A stretch of DNA of 64,000 nucleotides from Gemmatimonadota bacterium. Lineage in GTDB: Bacteria; Gemmatimonadota; Gemmatimonadetes; Gemmatimonadales; Gemmatimonadaceae. Below are positions 36,246 to 46,579 of this stretch, piece after piece; the stretch's first letter is position 1, and every line of letters begins with the position of its first letter. The stretch spans positions 1 through 64,000 of the forward strand of contig JAPLKS010000014.1 of the NCBI GenBank assembly GCA_026387915.1, read 5' to 3'. The notes beneath the pieces were generated by a model, which ran no database searches, was not told where the DNA came from, and saw only the letters and a list, made by a program, of their open reading frames with translations. A program made the position numbers and the translations under genes.

Positions 36246-37205
36246 TTAGTTCCACCGCAATCCGCGAAGTTGATCCAAATTTAAATTCCCGCCCGACAAC
36301 ACGGCCACCACCTTCGCTCCCTTCGGCAACTTCACCAGCCCTCGCATCAACGCCGCGACAGGCGCAGCGGCCGCACCTTCCACGACGAGTTTGCAACGCT
36401 CCATCACCCAGATCATGGACTCAAAGATCTCGGCGTCCGGGAGTGTGACAATCTCATCCACAAAGCGCTGCGCCACGGAGAAGTTCAGGTCGCCCACGCG
36501 GCGCACGCGCAGGCCGTCGATCACGGTATTGCACTCGATCGTCGTGACCGCCCCGGCCTTGAGCGAGGCCTGCATGGCCGGTCCGTCTGACGATTCCACA
36601 CCAATGACGCGAATGGCGGGGTTGAAGCTCTTCACGGCCATCGACACGCCCGAAATCAGTCCGCCGCCGCCAATGGGCACCACCACGGCGTCCACCTCCG
36701 CCCAGTCCTGCACAATCTCGAGCCCCACGGTGCCTTGACCGGCAATGAGTTGTTCGTCGTCAAACGGGTGCACGTAGGTGAGCCCTTCGTCACGCACGAG
36801 CTCCTTGGCCTTCTCGTTCGCTTCGTCCCAGATGGTGCCGTGGAGCACCACTTCGGCGCCATAGTCGCGCGTGGCGGCGATTTTCGATGGCGTGGCGTTG
36901 GCGGCCATGCAGACCACGGCACGAATGCCGTGAATGCGCGCGGCGAGTGCCACGCCCTGCGCATGATTGCCGGCAGATGAGCAGACGACTCCGCGTCGTT
37001 TCTGCTCCTCAGGCATGAGCGCAAACTTGTTGAGGGGGCCGCGAATCTTGTACGAGCCTACCCGCTGGAAGAGCTCGGCTTTGAGGCGTGCGTCGAAGCC
37101 GGTTGCCTCGCTCAGCTGCCGCGAGGTGAGCAGCGGCGTGTGCTTGATGTGCGGAGCAATGCGGGCGCGCGTTTCTTCAAAGTCGCGCAGGGTGAGCGAG
37201 AACAT
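36246..37205 (-). CDS. Threonine/serine dehydratase-like PLP enzyme
   Basis: Fold-type II PLP enzyme, 319 aa from the ATG at 37205, chosen because GAGG lies eight bases before it; upstream starts only add an uncharacterised proline-rich stretch. Schiff-base Lys53 in VGSYKIRG, SSAGNHAQGVA, the phosphate-binding GGGGLISG and C-terminal VVAVLSGGN. Without an ACT domain, so it resembles catabolic dehydratases (TdcB) and serine racemases more than biosynthetic IlvA. It would turn threonine or serine into a 2-oxo acid and ammonia. Confidence 0.85.
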   Translation of the reverse strand: MFSLTLRDFEETRARIAPHIKHTPLLTSRQLSEATGFDARLKAELFQRVGSYKIRGPLNKFALMPEEQKRRGVVCSSAGNHAQGVALAARIHGIRAVVCMAANATPSKIAATRDYGAEVVLHGTIWDEANEKAKELVRDEGLTYVHPFDDEQLIAGQGTVGLEIVQDWAEVDAVVVPIGGGGLISGVSMAVKSFNPAIRVIGVESSDGPAMQASLKAGAVTTIECNTVIDGLRVRRVGDLNFSVAQRFVDEIVTLPDAEIFESMIWVMERCKLVVEGAAAAPVAALMRGLVKLPKGAKVVAVLSGGNLNLDQLRGLRWN

Positions 37206-37417
37206 CGGCGGGCCTCGTGGTGGGGCGGGGGCGAATGGTGTTGCGGAGCCGTCCGCTGGCATTACGCAGCAGAGTGGCTGTTGATCGGACGGTGGGTGCC
37301 CCAAGATGCGGTGTTCTCTCAAGAGGCACTAGTAGAGACGCGCCACCCGATGCTGCCGTTGAGCGTGGCCGTGCTTAGGCGGCGGCTCGCACGTCCGTCC
37401 GGCTGGCCCGGGGTCGA

Positions 37418-37630
37418 CTATGCCGAGCGCAGGTCGATGGGAATGGTTCGCCGGTGCAGCATTTCCGGATCCACGAATCGGCTGGCGTGATCGATGTCGA
37501 GTCCCACGATTTCGCCGGCGGCGTCCACGTCAGCGACCACACCGGGTGCCACCTCAACGACGTCCGCGCCGGGACGGTCGATGAACAACACATACAGGGA
37601 GTCGGTGGTGCTGTCGTAGCTCAGCTTCAT
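37418..37630 (-). CDS. DUF2283-family protein
   Basis: 70-aa protein of the DUF2283 family, recognised from YDSTTDSLYVLFI at the start and DVDAAGEIVGLDIDHAS in the middle. Function unknown. In other genomes DUF2283 genes often sit beside a DUF4258-type partner, which is missing here. Confidence 0.8.
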   Translation of the reverse strand: MKLSYDSTTDSLYVLFIDRPGADVVEVAPGVVADVDAAGEIVGLDIDHASRFVDPEMLHRRTIPIDLRSA

Positions 37631-37738
37631 CGATCTGGTCTCCTGAAACGGCAGTCCGGAAAAGCGTTATGGATCGTCTTGCCGTGCGCGCGACCAGAAT
37701 CTTGCGTCGCGGTGACTTCTCGCGGAGCCACTCTGTAC

Positions 37739-40168
37739 CTATCTCGCCGCCCCCGCCCGCATCACGGCCGTCAAATCCCGCAACTCAAACGGCTTCCGCA
37801 AGAACCCGGTTGCCCCGTCGGCCAGCAAATCTCGCGCCGTCTCCGAAATCTCGTATCCGCTACAGAGCAGAATCCTGAGGCGCCCCTCGCGCAATGAGCG
37901 GAGTATGGGGAACGCTTCGGCGCCGCCCATTACGGGCATGCCGAGATCGAGCACGACGGTGGTGATGTTGTCGGGGTGGTGCGTGGCAATGTCGATCGCC
38001 TCGCGGCCGTCGCGCGCGGTGATCACGTGATAGCCGAGTGACTCGAGCATACGGGTGCCCGTGCTGAGGACCCATGGTTCGTCGTCTACAAGCAGCACCG
38101 TTTCGACGTTCGCTCGGCGCCGCACCGCGTCGGCAACACCCTGCGCGTCGGACGCGGGAAAGGTGATCACAAAGCGCGACCCCTCGCCGGGGACGCTCGT
38201 GACGTCTATCTGCCCGCCGTGGTTTTTCACGATCCCGTACGTGGCGGCCATTCCGAGCCCGCGGCCTAAGAATTTTGTCGTGAAGAAGGGCTCAAAGACA
38301 TGCGCCAACGTTTCGGGCGTCATACCGCATCCGTTGTCTTGGACGATCAGTCGCACACAGGCGCCATTCGGCATCGCAGTGTCGGAGCACCACTCTGTCG
38401 CAATGCGCACGATGCCGACGTCGTCTACCGCCTCAACCGCGTTGATGAGGAGGTTCATGACGACCATGCTGAGTTGCGTGGCGTCCGCGCGGATGGTGAC
38501 GGGCGTTTTCGAGAGCGTCGCTTCCAGTTGCACTCGCTTGGGGGCTGTGCGCTGCTGCACGCGCAGCACGTCGCGCACCACGGCGTTGAGGTCGAGGTTG
38601 GTGGGATTCACCTTGCCGCCACGCGCGAACGCCACCATTTGGTGGGCGAGCTCACCGGCGCGGCGCGCGGCGGCGGCAATCTCCTCCAGCATTTCATGCG
38701 TCTCGTCGTTGCGCGCGTGCTTGAGTAGCAGCACGTCGGCATTGCCGAGGATGGGCACCATCAAATTGTTGAAGTCGTGCGCGATGCCGCCGGCCATCGT
38801 GCCAATGGCTTCCATCCGCTGCGATTGATGGAAGCTTGCCTCGAGTTTTTTGTAATCGGTGACATCGCGGGCAATGCCAAAGAGGCCGCGTACCCGTCCC
38901 GTTTGGTCGCGGAGGGGGCCCTTGGTGGTCAGGAAGGTCCGCCGTTCGCCCGTTTTGAGCGTGAGAGACTCCTCAATCGTGGCCACGTCTCCGGATTCCA
39001 ATATCTCACGGTCGCTTGTCAGCATCGCTTGGGCATCTTCCGCGGGAACCAACTCGGCGTCGCTTCGGCCGAGAATCTCCTCCACCGGGCGACCCAACGC
39101 CCGAGAGCCGGCGCCGTTCATGACCAGATATCGGCCCTCGCGGTCCTTGACGAAGACGATATCGGTGGTGCCCTCGATCACCGTGGCCAGGAGGGCGTTG
39201 GCGCGCTGCGCTTCGGCATCCGCCAGTTTGCGCACTTCGACTTCGCGCGCGAGTGCGGCGTGCGCCTCGGAAAGGTCGCGCGTGCGCTCCTCGACGCGCC
39301 GCTCCAGTTGCTCTTGGCGGCGCTTGCGATCGGTAACGTCCTGAAAGATGGCCATCGCGCCGGCGTACTTGCCGCTGATGTCTATGATGCGCCCGCCGCG
39401 CACCTGCACGTCGAACTGGCGTCCGCGTGGACGGACGACCTCCTCCTGGCCGACCAGCGATGTGCCGTCTTTGAGGCACGCCTCGAGCGGACAGTTGGCG
39501 GAGTCGGTGCACTCCAAGAGTTCGTGGCACCGTCGCCCGACCGCAGCACCTGCGTCGACTCCCACCAGCTCTTCGAGGGCATGGTTTGCCTCGATGATCC
39601 GCATGTCGCGATCGGTGACAAACGCCGGATCGGGCATCGACTCAAACGCCAGTTGGTATTTGTTCTTGGCGTTGGTGAGGAGCCGGTTCTCCTCCTGCAA
39701 CTCACCGAGGAGTTCAGACTCCGTGTGGCTGAGCCACTCCGAGGAGAATCCGAGTTCGAACTTATCAAAGAACCGATAAACAATTTCGAGCGCGCGCCGA
39801 CGGTCGTCGTCGGGCATCGGCGTGTCGTAGGCGAGATCGGTGAAGCATTGGCGCACGAGTTTGGAGAGCCCAAGGAACATGGCAAAGCCAACGCCACGTG
39901 CGCGGTGGGCTTTTGCTTCGTGCACGCCAAAGGAGGCGGAGGGGTTCTCTGAAAACCTCTCATCGACGTGCAACGATTCTGGCAGATCGTGTGCCTGGCA
40001 GTAGGCAATCAGCGAGTGCCGCGGCCCGTTGACAGTCATCCGCCAGTCTTCCTCGCGCGTGCTCGTGTAGCGCGTGTACTCGGCGGCGGTGGAGTATTGC
40101 ATCAGGCGCGCGAGAATCCAGTCCTCGCTGCTGCCGAGGGCGTCGACGTAAGCCGTCAAGCGCGTCAT
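37739..40168 (-). CDS. Soluble hybrid histidine kinase with Cys-rich PAS
   Basis: 809 aa from the ATG at 40168 (GGAGG nine bases before); the longer frame upstream lacks any domain. Residues 1-165 are a helical region I do not recognise. PAS 1 follows (about 170-285) with C214, C220, C226 and C231 in CHELLECTDSANCPLEACL. A coiled coil, PAS 2 (330-450), HisKA with H in GGIAHDFNNLM, HATPase with QDNGCG and GRGLGMAATYG, and a receiver (about 700-805) with the aspartate in VVLDLGMPV. No transmembrane segment, so it senses a cytoplasmic cue. Divergent from the NtrC-like regulator gene. Confidence 0.85.
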   Translation of the reverse strand: MTRLTAYVDALGSSEDWILARLMQYSTAAEYTRYTSTREEDWRMTVNGPRHSLIAYCQAHDLPESLHVDERFSENPSASFGVHEAKAHRARGVGFAMFLGLSKLVRQCFTDLAYDTPMPDDDRRRALEIVYRFFDKFELGFSSEWLSHTESELLGELQEENRLLTNAKNKYQLAFESMPDPAFVTDRDMRIIEANHALEELVGVDAGAAVGRRCHELLECTDSANCPLEACLKDGTSLVGQEEVVRPRGRQFDVQVRGGRIIDISGKYAGAMAIFQDVTDRKRRQEQLERRVEERTRDLSEAHAALAREVEVRKLADAEAQRANALLATVIEGTTDIVFVKDREGRYLVMNGAGSRALGRPVEEILGRSDAELVPAEDAQAMLTSDREILESGDVATIEESLTLKTGERRTFLTTKGPLRDQTGRVRGLFGIARDVTDYKKLEASFHQSQRMEAIGTMAGGIAHDFNNLMVPILGNADVLLLKHARNDETHEMLEEIAAAARRAGELAHQMVAFARGGKVNPTNLDLNAVVRDVLRVQQRTAPKRVQLEATLSKTPVTIRADATQLSMVVMNLLINAVEAVDDVGIVRIATEWCSDTAMPNGACVRLIVQDNGCGMTPETLAHVFEPFFTTKFLGRGLGMAATYGIVKNHGGQIDVTSVPGEGSRFVITFPASDAQGVADAVRRRANVETVLLVDDEPWVLSTGTRMLESLGYHVITARDGREAIDIATHHPDNITTVVLDLGMPVMGGAEAFPILRSLREGRLRILLCSGYEISETARDLLADGATGFLRKPFELRDLTAVMRAGAAR

Positions 40169-40482
40169 CGTGCGGTACCTCCGGGGGGATGGTATCCTTG
40201 CACTAAAGGTACGGTTGGTTCGCTGAGTTTGCTGGATAAACGTTGTCGGGCAACGATGGCACGGGATTGCCAGCGCTGGCATAACTTCGAGAAGGGTTAT
40301 CAATTGAGAGGGGGAGCGCCGTGCCCCTGTGTCTGCCTCGCGTAGCGGCGGCGGGAAGCTTTGCCTTCTCAGTTGGGACAGCGGCGGGCGTTGCGCTCGC
40401 GTAGAATTCGGTATCAAGCGGATGCTACCGAGGCACGATCCCACCGCGGTCACCGCTTCCCCCCACGCTCTCGGAGTGCGCA
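40169..40482. other. 314-base divergent intergenic region
   Basis: Between the divergent hybrid kinase and regulator genes; must hold both promoters. I see no coding content with a recognisable domain. A TGGCAC..TTGC element at 40257-40270 has spacing one base short of a sigma-54 promoter. Confidence 0.5.
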
Positions 40483-41811
40483 GTGACAGCTGACGCCGGC
40501 CGCCTGCTGATTGTCGACGACGAGGAGAGTTTTGGCCGCGCCCTCGCTCGGCAGTTTGAGGCGCAGGGGTTTGCCGTGTGGGTGAAGACCGACGGCGCCG
40601 ACACGCTCCTCGAATACGAGACCATCGCCCCTGACGTCGTGATTGTCGACCTCGCCATGCCAGGGTTGGATGGGCTGCAGGTGCTGGCTGGTATCCGGCG
40701 GCAGGACACCGCGGCGAGCGTCATCATCCTGAGTGGGGCGGTGGATGTCCGCACCACGGTACGCGCGCTCCGTGCCGGAGCTGAGGATGTGCAAACCAAA
40801 CCGCCGGAGTTTTCGGTGCTGCACGCGGCGGCAATTCGCGCGGTGCAGCGATCGCGATCGCTCCGGACGCACCGTGCTGCGAATACGCAGATCAGCGATC
40901 CCTACGGGTTCTTTGACGACTCGCCCGCGATGCGACGCGTGGTGCGACTGGTGGAGCACCACGCGCAGAGCACGCCGCCGGTGCTCATCGTTGGTGAAGC
41001 GGGGACGGGGAAGCAGGTGGTCGCCGAGATGTTGCATCAGCTTTCGACGCGGGCGGGGCGCCCGTTTGTGCGCGTGCCGTGCGGGCGGCTCGACGAGCGG
41101 GGTCTTGAGGCCGTGCTCGTCGGGAGCACGGCCAAAGCGGGTGGGCGTTCGCTGTTGGAGCAGGCGGCGGGTGGCACGTTGTTTTTTGACGGCGTGACGG
41201 TCATGACCGCCGCGTGTCAGTCGTTGCTGCACGATGTGTTCGCGGGCCGCACGGGCGGGGCAGAGGGGATGCCGCGCGACATGCGATTAGTGTGCTCGAC
41301 CAGTCGCGATCTCTCCGGAGATGTGGAGTCCGGGACCCTGCGCGCGGATCTGTTTCAACGCATGTCAGTCCTGACGATTGCGATTCCCGCGTTACGGAGT
41401 CGGAGCGAAGATGACTTTGCTCGCCTTGCGGCTCGCATGATGCAGGCGCAGCGCTTTGCCCTTGGCCGTGGGCCGCTGCGTCTGGATGAGGCGGCGCTGG
41501 AGCTCCTCCGTCAGGCTGACTGGCCGGGGAATGTCCGCCAGTTGCATCATGTGCTCGAGGAGGCCTGTGTGGCGGCACTCGACTGCGAGGTGCTGGAGCC
41601 GATGCATCTGCGCGGCGTGCTGGCTCGCGAGGGATTGGAAGACGTTGGTGTGTCCACCGATTCGCCCGACTATTCGCTCGAGGCGATGGAGCGCCTGCAC
41701 ATTGCGCGCGTGCTCGCCGCGAGTCGGGGACGTCGGACCACCGCGGCCAAACTGCTTGGGATTACGCGCTCGACGCTTTACAAGAAGTTGGCAGAGTACG
41801 GCCTGGACTAG
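40483..41811 (+). CDS. NtrC-like response regulator without GAFTGA motif
   Basis: 442 aa; GTG start preceded by CGGAG. Receiver domain (1-120) has the DDEE acidic pair, the phosphorylated Asp in VIVDLAMPG and the lysine in QTKPPE. An AAA region (about 140-370) has a Walker A, GEAGTGKQ, but the family's GAFTGA loop is absent (the segment reads VLVGSTAKAGGRSLLEQA) and Walker B is FFDGV instead of FLDEI. A Fis-type helix-turn-helix closes the protein (TTAAKLLGITRSTLYKKLAEYG). It therefore may bind DNA without driving sigma-54. Its last four bases overlap the end of the next gene. Confidence 0.85.
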   Translation: MTADAGRLLIVDDEESFGRALARQFEAQGFAVWVKTDGADTLLEYETIAPDVVIVDLAMPGLDGLQVLAGIRRQDTAASVIILSGAVDVRTTVRALRAGAEDVQTKPPEFSVLHAAAIRAVQRSRSLRTHRAANTQISDPYGFFDDSPAMRRVVRLVEHHAQSTPPVLIVGEAGTGKQVVAEMLHQLSTRAGRPFVRVPCGRLDERGLEAVLVGSTAKAGGRSLLEQAAGGTLFFDGVTVMTAACQSLLHDVFAGRTGGAEGMPRDMRLVCSTSRDLSGDVESGTLRADLFQRMSVLTIAIPALRSRSEDDFARLAARMMQAQRFALGRGPLRLDEAALELLRQADWPGNVRQLHHVLEEACVAALDCEVLEPMHLRGVLAREGLEDVGVSTDSPDYSLEAMERLHIARVLAASRGRRTTAAKLLGITRSTLYKKLAEYGLD

Positions 41812-44156
41812 CTAAAGAGCTCGGGTTGCTCGGTGCCGTCGAGGAGCGCGCGGATTCTGCCGGCGAGGGCCTCAATAGAAAACGGCTTGCGGATGATGTT
41901 CGCTGGCGCCTGTCGTACGCCGTGACTGGCGAGCACATCGGCCGAATAGCCACTCATGAAGAGGCACTGCGCATTCGGAAAGAGTGGTGCGAGCGTCGTG
42001 GCGAGTTCGAGGCCGTTGAGTTTGGGCATAATCACATCGGTCAAGATCAGGTGAATATCCCCGCTATGCTCTCGTGCCAACCGGAGCGCCTCGGCGGGAC
42101 CGGCGGCGCGGAGCACACTATAGCCTAATCCTTCGAGCGCGCGGGCCACGAGTTTGAGCACGGCGGGTTCGTCTTCGACAACGAGAATGGTTTCTTTGCC
42201 TTGGCGCGCGGGGGCGCCGAGTCCGGGCACCACGGTTCCTGGTCTTTCCTTGAGTGAACGGGGGAGGAAGATGTCGAATCGGCTCCCGACGCCAGCTGTG
42301 CTGGAGACCGTGATGCAGCCGCCGTTCTGCGCAACGGCCCCGTAGACAGTCGCTAATCCAAGCCCGGTGCCTTCACCGACGGCCTTGGTGGTGAAGAATG
42401 GTTCAAAAATACGGGCCATCACGTCGGCGCTCATCCCACAGCCGCTATCGCTCACGGAGAGGCGCACGAACGGACCCGGCGCGGAGAGCGCATGCGCCGC
42501 ACAGAAGGCCGCGTCCAGGTCGACGTTCGCGGTGGTGATGGTCAGCGATCCGACGTCCGCAATGGCGTCGCGCGCGTTGACGCACAAGTTGGCCAATATT
42601 TGATCGAGCTGCGATGGATCCATGAACACTTGCCCCAGCCCAAACTGGGGTTTCCACGTGAGCTGAATGTCTTCGCCGATCAGGCGCTGGAGCAAGCGCA
42701 GGCCGTTGGTGATGATCTCGTTGACATCGATCACCTGAGGAAGAACGGTCTGTTTCCGTGCGAAGGCGAGCAGATGCCGCGTGAGGTCGGCGGACCGTTT
42801 GGCGGCCTTGTGAATCTCGAGGAGATCGCCGTGCAGCTGCTGCGACGGGTCGAGTTGCGCCAACGCCAGTTCGGTGTGTCCGAAAATCACGCCGAGCATG
42901 TTATTGAAATCGTGTGCGACGCCGCCGGCGAGCCGGCCCACCGATTCCATTTTGAGCGACTGTCGGAGCTGTTCCTCCAGCAAACGCCGCGCCGTGATGT
43001 CCTGTTTGATCGCTATGAAGTGCGTGACCGTGCCGTCTGAGCCGCGGAGCGGCGTAATCGTGCACTCGACATTGTACTGCGTGCCGTTCTTGCGCTGGTT
43101 CAGCAACTCGCCTGTCCAGGTGGATCCGGAGAGGATAGTGTCCCACATCTGGCGATAGAACTCTTGGCTTTGTGCGCCGGAGCGCAGGAGGCTACCGGGC
43201 GTTCGTCCAACCGCTTCTTCGGCGGTGTAGCCGGTTAACACGGTAAACGCGTCGTTGACGCGCAGGGTGATCCCGTCGCGGTCGGTGATGAGGATGGCAT
43301 TCGCTGCTGCCTCAAGGGCGGCGCTCTCGAGGCGCCTCGTTGCCTCGGCTTGTACGCGCTCGGTAATATCGCGGCAAACCACGTACGCACCCGTGTACTG
43401 ACCCGCTGCGTCGTATTGGAAACGCGCCTCGTCCTCACGCCAGATGTAGCTCCCCAGCTTGGTGCGTACCCGGTACGAGTAGCGGAGTTCGTTCTCTTTG
43501 CGCGCGATGGCGGCGAAGATGCTCGCGAAGACGCCGTGATCCTCTGAGTGCACGCTTTCGCGGACGTCCGCCGCCGAGCGGGCGAGTTGCTCATCCAGCG
43601 TGTAGCCGAGCTGACGGAGGTAGGCAGGGGACGCGTAGGTGATGCGCTGTTCCGCATCGAACACAATGATGCCGTCGGATGTCCGGTCGGCGATGAGGCG
43701 ATACGCCTCTTCGCTCGCCCGGAGGGCTTCTTCCACCGTTTTGCGGTCAGAAATATCGTGGTTGGTGCCAATCAGACGGAGCGGCGCGCCCGACGCGGCT
43801 CGTGAGGCCACCACACCACGGCTCAACACCCAGAGCCACTCACCGTTCTTGCAGCGCATCCGGCACTCGGTGGTGAATAGCGACATGCCCGGGTCCTGAA
43901 CGGCGCGCACTGCGGCGAGGGCGCGCTCGAGGTCGTCCGGGTGTATGCGGCTGAGCCACTCGTCGCGCTCGCCCCCAACCTCATGCTCAGCGTAGCCGAG
44001 CATGCTTTTCCAGCCCGCGCTAAAGAAGATCTTGCCGGTGTCGAGGTTGGCATCCCAGAGCCCGTCGCCGGAGCCCTCGATAGCAAAACGCCAACGAAAT
44101 TCGCGGTCGCGAAGTTCGTTGAGTTCCTGCTCGGCGGTGCTGTGGGAAGTCATCAA
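41808..44156 (-). CDS. Soluble hybrid histidine kinase with three PAS domains
   Basis: 782 aa. PAS 1 (about 20-140, with an IHPDD PAC motif), PAS 2 (150-265), PAS 3 (275-395), HisKA with the His in [12 protein letters not shown], HATPase with VSDSGCG and [11 protein letters not shown], and a C-terminal receiver with the Asp in [13 protein letters not shown]. No membrane segment. It is convergent with the NtrC-like gene and overlaps it by four bases at the stop codons, so the regulator lies between two hybrid kinases. ATG at 44156; one codon later an alternative ATG. Confidence 0.87.
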   Translation of the reverse strand: MMTSHSTAEQELNELRDREFRWRFAIEGSGDGLWDANLDTGKIFFSAGWKSMLGYAEHEVGGERDEWLSRIHPDDLERALAAVRAVQDPGMSLFTTECRMRCKNGEWLWVLSRGVVASRAASGAPLRLIGTNHDISDRKTVEEALRASEEAYRLIADRTSDGIIVFDAEQRITYASPAYLRQLGYTLDEQLARSAADVRESVHSEDHGVFASIFAAIARKENELRYSYRVRTKLGSYIWREDEARFQYDAAGQYTGAYVVCRDITERVQAEATRRLESAALEAAANAILITDRDGITLRVNDAFTVLTGYTAEEAVGRTPGSLLRSGAQSQEFYRQMWDTILSGSTWTGELLNQRKNGTQYNVECTITPLRGSDGTVTHFIAIKQDITARRLLEEQLRQSLKMESVGRLAGGVAHDFNNMLGVIFGHTELALAQLDPSQQLHGDLLEIHKAAKRSADLTRHLLAFARKQTVLPQVIDVNEIITNGLRLLQRLIGEDIQLTWKPQFGLGQVFMDPSQLDQILANLCVNARDAIADVGSLTITTANVDLDAAFCAAHALSAPGPFVRLSVSDSGCGMSADVMARIFEPFFTTKAVGEGTGLGLATVYGAVAQNGGCITVSSTAGVGSRFDIFLPRSLKERPGTVVPGLGAPARQGKETILVVEDEPAVLKLVARALEGLGYSVLRAAGPAEALRLAREHSGDIHLILTDVIMPKLNGLELATTLAPLFPNAQCLFMSGYSADVLASHGVRQAPANIIRKPFSIEALAGRIRALLDGTEQPELFS

Positions 44157-44378
44157 GTATGGGGGCTTCCTTCATATAGTAGGGCGAAGGGCAGGCACCA
44201 ACAAGGGTTTGGGCGGCGCAGATGCGCGTGCGAGCGCGAAGCGCAAAAAGTGTCCGATAATCAGACACAATTTCAGTGAACGTGAAGCGCCGGAGTGGAC
44301 CGCCGATACCCAAAACATTCCGTGTCCGACGTCGCATCACGCGACGGCCGCCCTTTACGTTGGTTGGAGGATGTTGCC

Positions 44379-46502
44379 ATGCAGTGGTTCTTGGATCTCA
44401 AGATTTCGAAAAAACTGTTGATCGGGTTCGGGTTGAGCGTGGTGATGGCGCTCGTCGTGGGTGGCCTGGGCATCTCGGGCATCAAATCGGTGAGCGCAGC
44501 GGATGATTTGGTGGACTCCCGCGTGACCGTGCCGCTGGCCGACCTCGCGGAAATCTCGCAGCTGCAGCAACGCCTTCGCATCAATGTGCGCGACATCATT
44601 ATCGCGACAACAGCGGAGCAGTCAAAGACATATCACGACCGCTTCACGGCGATCGAGCATCAGGTGGATAGTCTCTCCGCCGTGTTCAAGGCGACGATTC
44701 TGACCGCCGGGATGAAGGAGATTTACGCAGAGTACGAAAAAGCTACCGAGGCGAATACCGTGTCGCAGAAAGAAATTCTGGCGCTCGCCGACGCTGGCAA
44801 GAAAGCGGAAGCGATTGCGGAAATGCGCGGCCAAGGATTCAAGACGGCCAAGGACCTTGAGGTCGTTACCGACAAACTGCGCGAAGGCAAGTTGGCCCTT
44901 GGCAAGGGGTTCTCCGCCGACGGCGAAAAGGCCGCCTCGCGTTCCGAGATGCTGATGGGCGGAGCGTTGCTCGTCGCGCTCATCGTCTCGATTCTCCTCG
45001 GCATGTACATCTCCAAGTTGATTGCAGGCGGCATTGAGCGCGTAGCGGTGCGGAGCGAGGACATGCGGACGCGCCTCATTGCCGGGCTGGCACGCGTGGG
45101 CGACGGACTTGCTCGCGGTGACCTCTCCGCGAGGGTCGATGAAAAAGTGTTGCCGCTCCCCGTGAACTCCAAGGACGAGATGGGGCAGCTCGCCACCACG
45201 GTGAACGCGATCATCGAAGATGCGCAGCATCTGGCGGTGTCGTTCTCTGCGGCGACCACCAAGCTGACCGCGGTGATTACGGAGATGAACGAACTGATTC
45301 GTCACGCCAACGACGGCAAGCTCGATGTGCGCGGCGACGCCCGGAAGCACGAGGGTGTGTACCGTGAGCTGCTCGAAGGCGCCAACTCTATGCTCGACAC
45401 GCTGGCCCGCCCATTGCGCGACACGTCTGCGGTGCTGTCGGCCGTCGCCGCGCGCGATCTGACGGCGCTGATGGAAGGCGACTATAAAAACGATCTCGCC
45501 GAGCTGAAGGCAGCGGTGAATGAAGCGGTGAGCAACCTCGATCGCACGATGACCGAAGTGGCGTCGGGTGCGGAGCAGGTGGCGGCGGCGTCGTCGCAGG
45601 TGGCCACGGGGAGTCAGGCGTTGGCACAGGGCACCTCACGACAGGCGAGCGCGCTCGAAGAAGTGAGCTCGAGCCTCGCGGAAGTGAGTTCAATGAGCAA
45701 GGCGAATGCGGCGAGTGCCCGCGAAGCAAAGGTGATTGCCGACGGCGGGCGCGCCAGCGCGCACAAGGGTGTGGAAAGCATGCAGCGCCTGAGTGAAGCC
45801 ATGCAACGCATCAAGGGGAGCTCGGACGCCACGGCGAAGATCGTCAAGACAATCGACGAGATCGCGTTCCAAACCAATCTGCTTGCCCTCAACGCGGCCG
45901 TGGAAGCGGCGCGTGCCGGCGACGCGGGGAAGGGCTTTGCGGTGGTCGCTGAGGAAGTGCGCAGCTTGGCCATGCGCTCCGCAGAGGCGGCCAAGAGCAC
46001 GTCGGCGCTTATTGAAGAGGCCGTGCAAAATACGGCGACAGGCGTAGGGCTGAACGCGGAAGTGCTCGCCGCGCTGGCCGACATTGACCGCCAGGTGAAC
46101 AAACTCGGCGAGATGATGGAAGAAGTCAGTGCCGCGAGTGCGCAGCAGACCGATGGGGTGGATCACATCAGTCGCGCGGTGAACGATATCAGTCAGATCA
46201 CGCAGGAAGCCGCAGCGAACTCCGAGGAATCGGCGGCCGCATCGGAAGAGATGAGCGCACAGGCCGCGCAGTTGCAGGGGTTGGTGGGCGAGTTCACGCT
46301 GGCGTCTTCGGCGAAGGTGCAGCGTTCCGCGATTCGCTCGCCTGCGGCGGCGCGTAGCGCCTCACCCACACGGCGTGCCGCGCCGAGCTACGCCAAGAGC
46401 AACGGCAATGGCAACGGCAATGGACACACCCCAAACCGAGTGTCCGCTGCATTCGCCTCCGCGGTAAACCCCGCTGACGTGCTTCCGTTGGACGAGTTCT
46501 AA
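44379..46502 (+). CDS. Methyl-accepting chemotaxis protein
   Basis: 707 aa from the ATG at 44379, with TTGGAGG eight bases upstream; the longer frame starting at 44295 lacks one. TM1 (about 14-36), a four-helix-bundle-type periplasmic sensor (40-185), TM2 (about 190-212), HAMP-like segments (215-340), then a cytoplasmic signalling hairpin with the conserved tip [21 protein letters not shown]. The tail is Asn/Gly-rich (NGNGNGNGH). It sends signals to CheW/CheA; CheW is encoded next, CheA is not in the window. Confidence 0.9.
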   Translation: MQWFLDLKISKKLLIGFGLSVVMALVVGGLGISGIKSVSAADDLVDSRVTVPLADLAEISQLQQRLRINVRDIIIATTAEQSKTYHDRFTAIEHQVDSLSAVFKATILTAGMKEIYAEYEKATEANTVSQKEILALADAGKKAEAIAEMRGQGFKTAKDLEVVTDKLREGKLALGKGFSADGEKAASRSEMLMGGALLVALIVSILLGMYISKLIAGGIERVAVRSEDMRTRLIAGLARVGDGLARGDLSARVDEKVLPLPVNSKDEMGQLATTVNAIIEDAQHLAVSFSAATTKLTAVITEMNELIRHANDGKLDVRGDARKHEGVYRELLEGANSMLDTLARPLRDTSAVLSAVAARDLTALMEGDYKNDLAELKAAVNEAVSNLDRTMTEVASGAEQVAAASSQVATGSQALAQGTSRQASALEEVSSSLAEVSSMSKANAASAREAKVIADGGRASAHKGVESMQRLSEAMQRIKGSSDATAKIVKTIDEIAFQTNLLALNAAVEAARAGDAGKGFAVVAEEVRSLAMRSAEAAKSTSALIEEAVQNTATGVGLNAEVLAALADIDRQVNKLGEMMEEVSAASAQQTDGVDHISRAVNDISQITQEAAANSEESAAASEEMSAQAAQLQGLVGEFTLASSAKVQRSAIRSPAAARSASPTRRAAPSYAKSNGNGNGNGHTPNRVSAAFASAVNPADVLPLDEF

Positions 46503-46514
46503 CTGCCTTCAAGC

Positions 46515-46551
46515 GTGACGGGGATTGGCACGATCCGCCAGTCCCCGTCAC
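46515..46551 (+). terminator. Hairpin between the chemoreceptor and cheW
   Basis: Fifteen-base arms, GTGACGGGGATTGGC and GCCAGTCCCCGTCAC, with a single G-U pair and a seven-base loop. There is no U-tract after it, so it may be a partial terminator or a stability element between the two genes. Confidence 0.5.
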
Positions 46552-46579
46552 CCCTGACTTCTCTTACCGGGTTTCTCCA

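Noticed and set aside
40257-40270. Possible sigma-54 promoter TGGCACGGGATTGC upstream of the NtrC-like gene
   Set aside because: The GG and GC elements are nine bases apart instead of the required ten, and the regulator itself lacks the sigma-54 contact motif.
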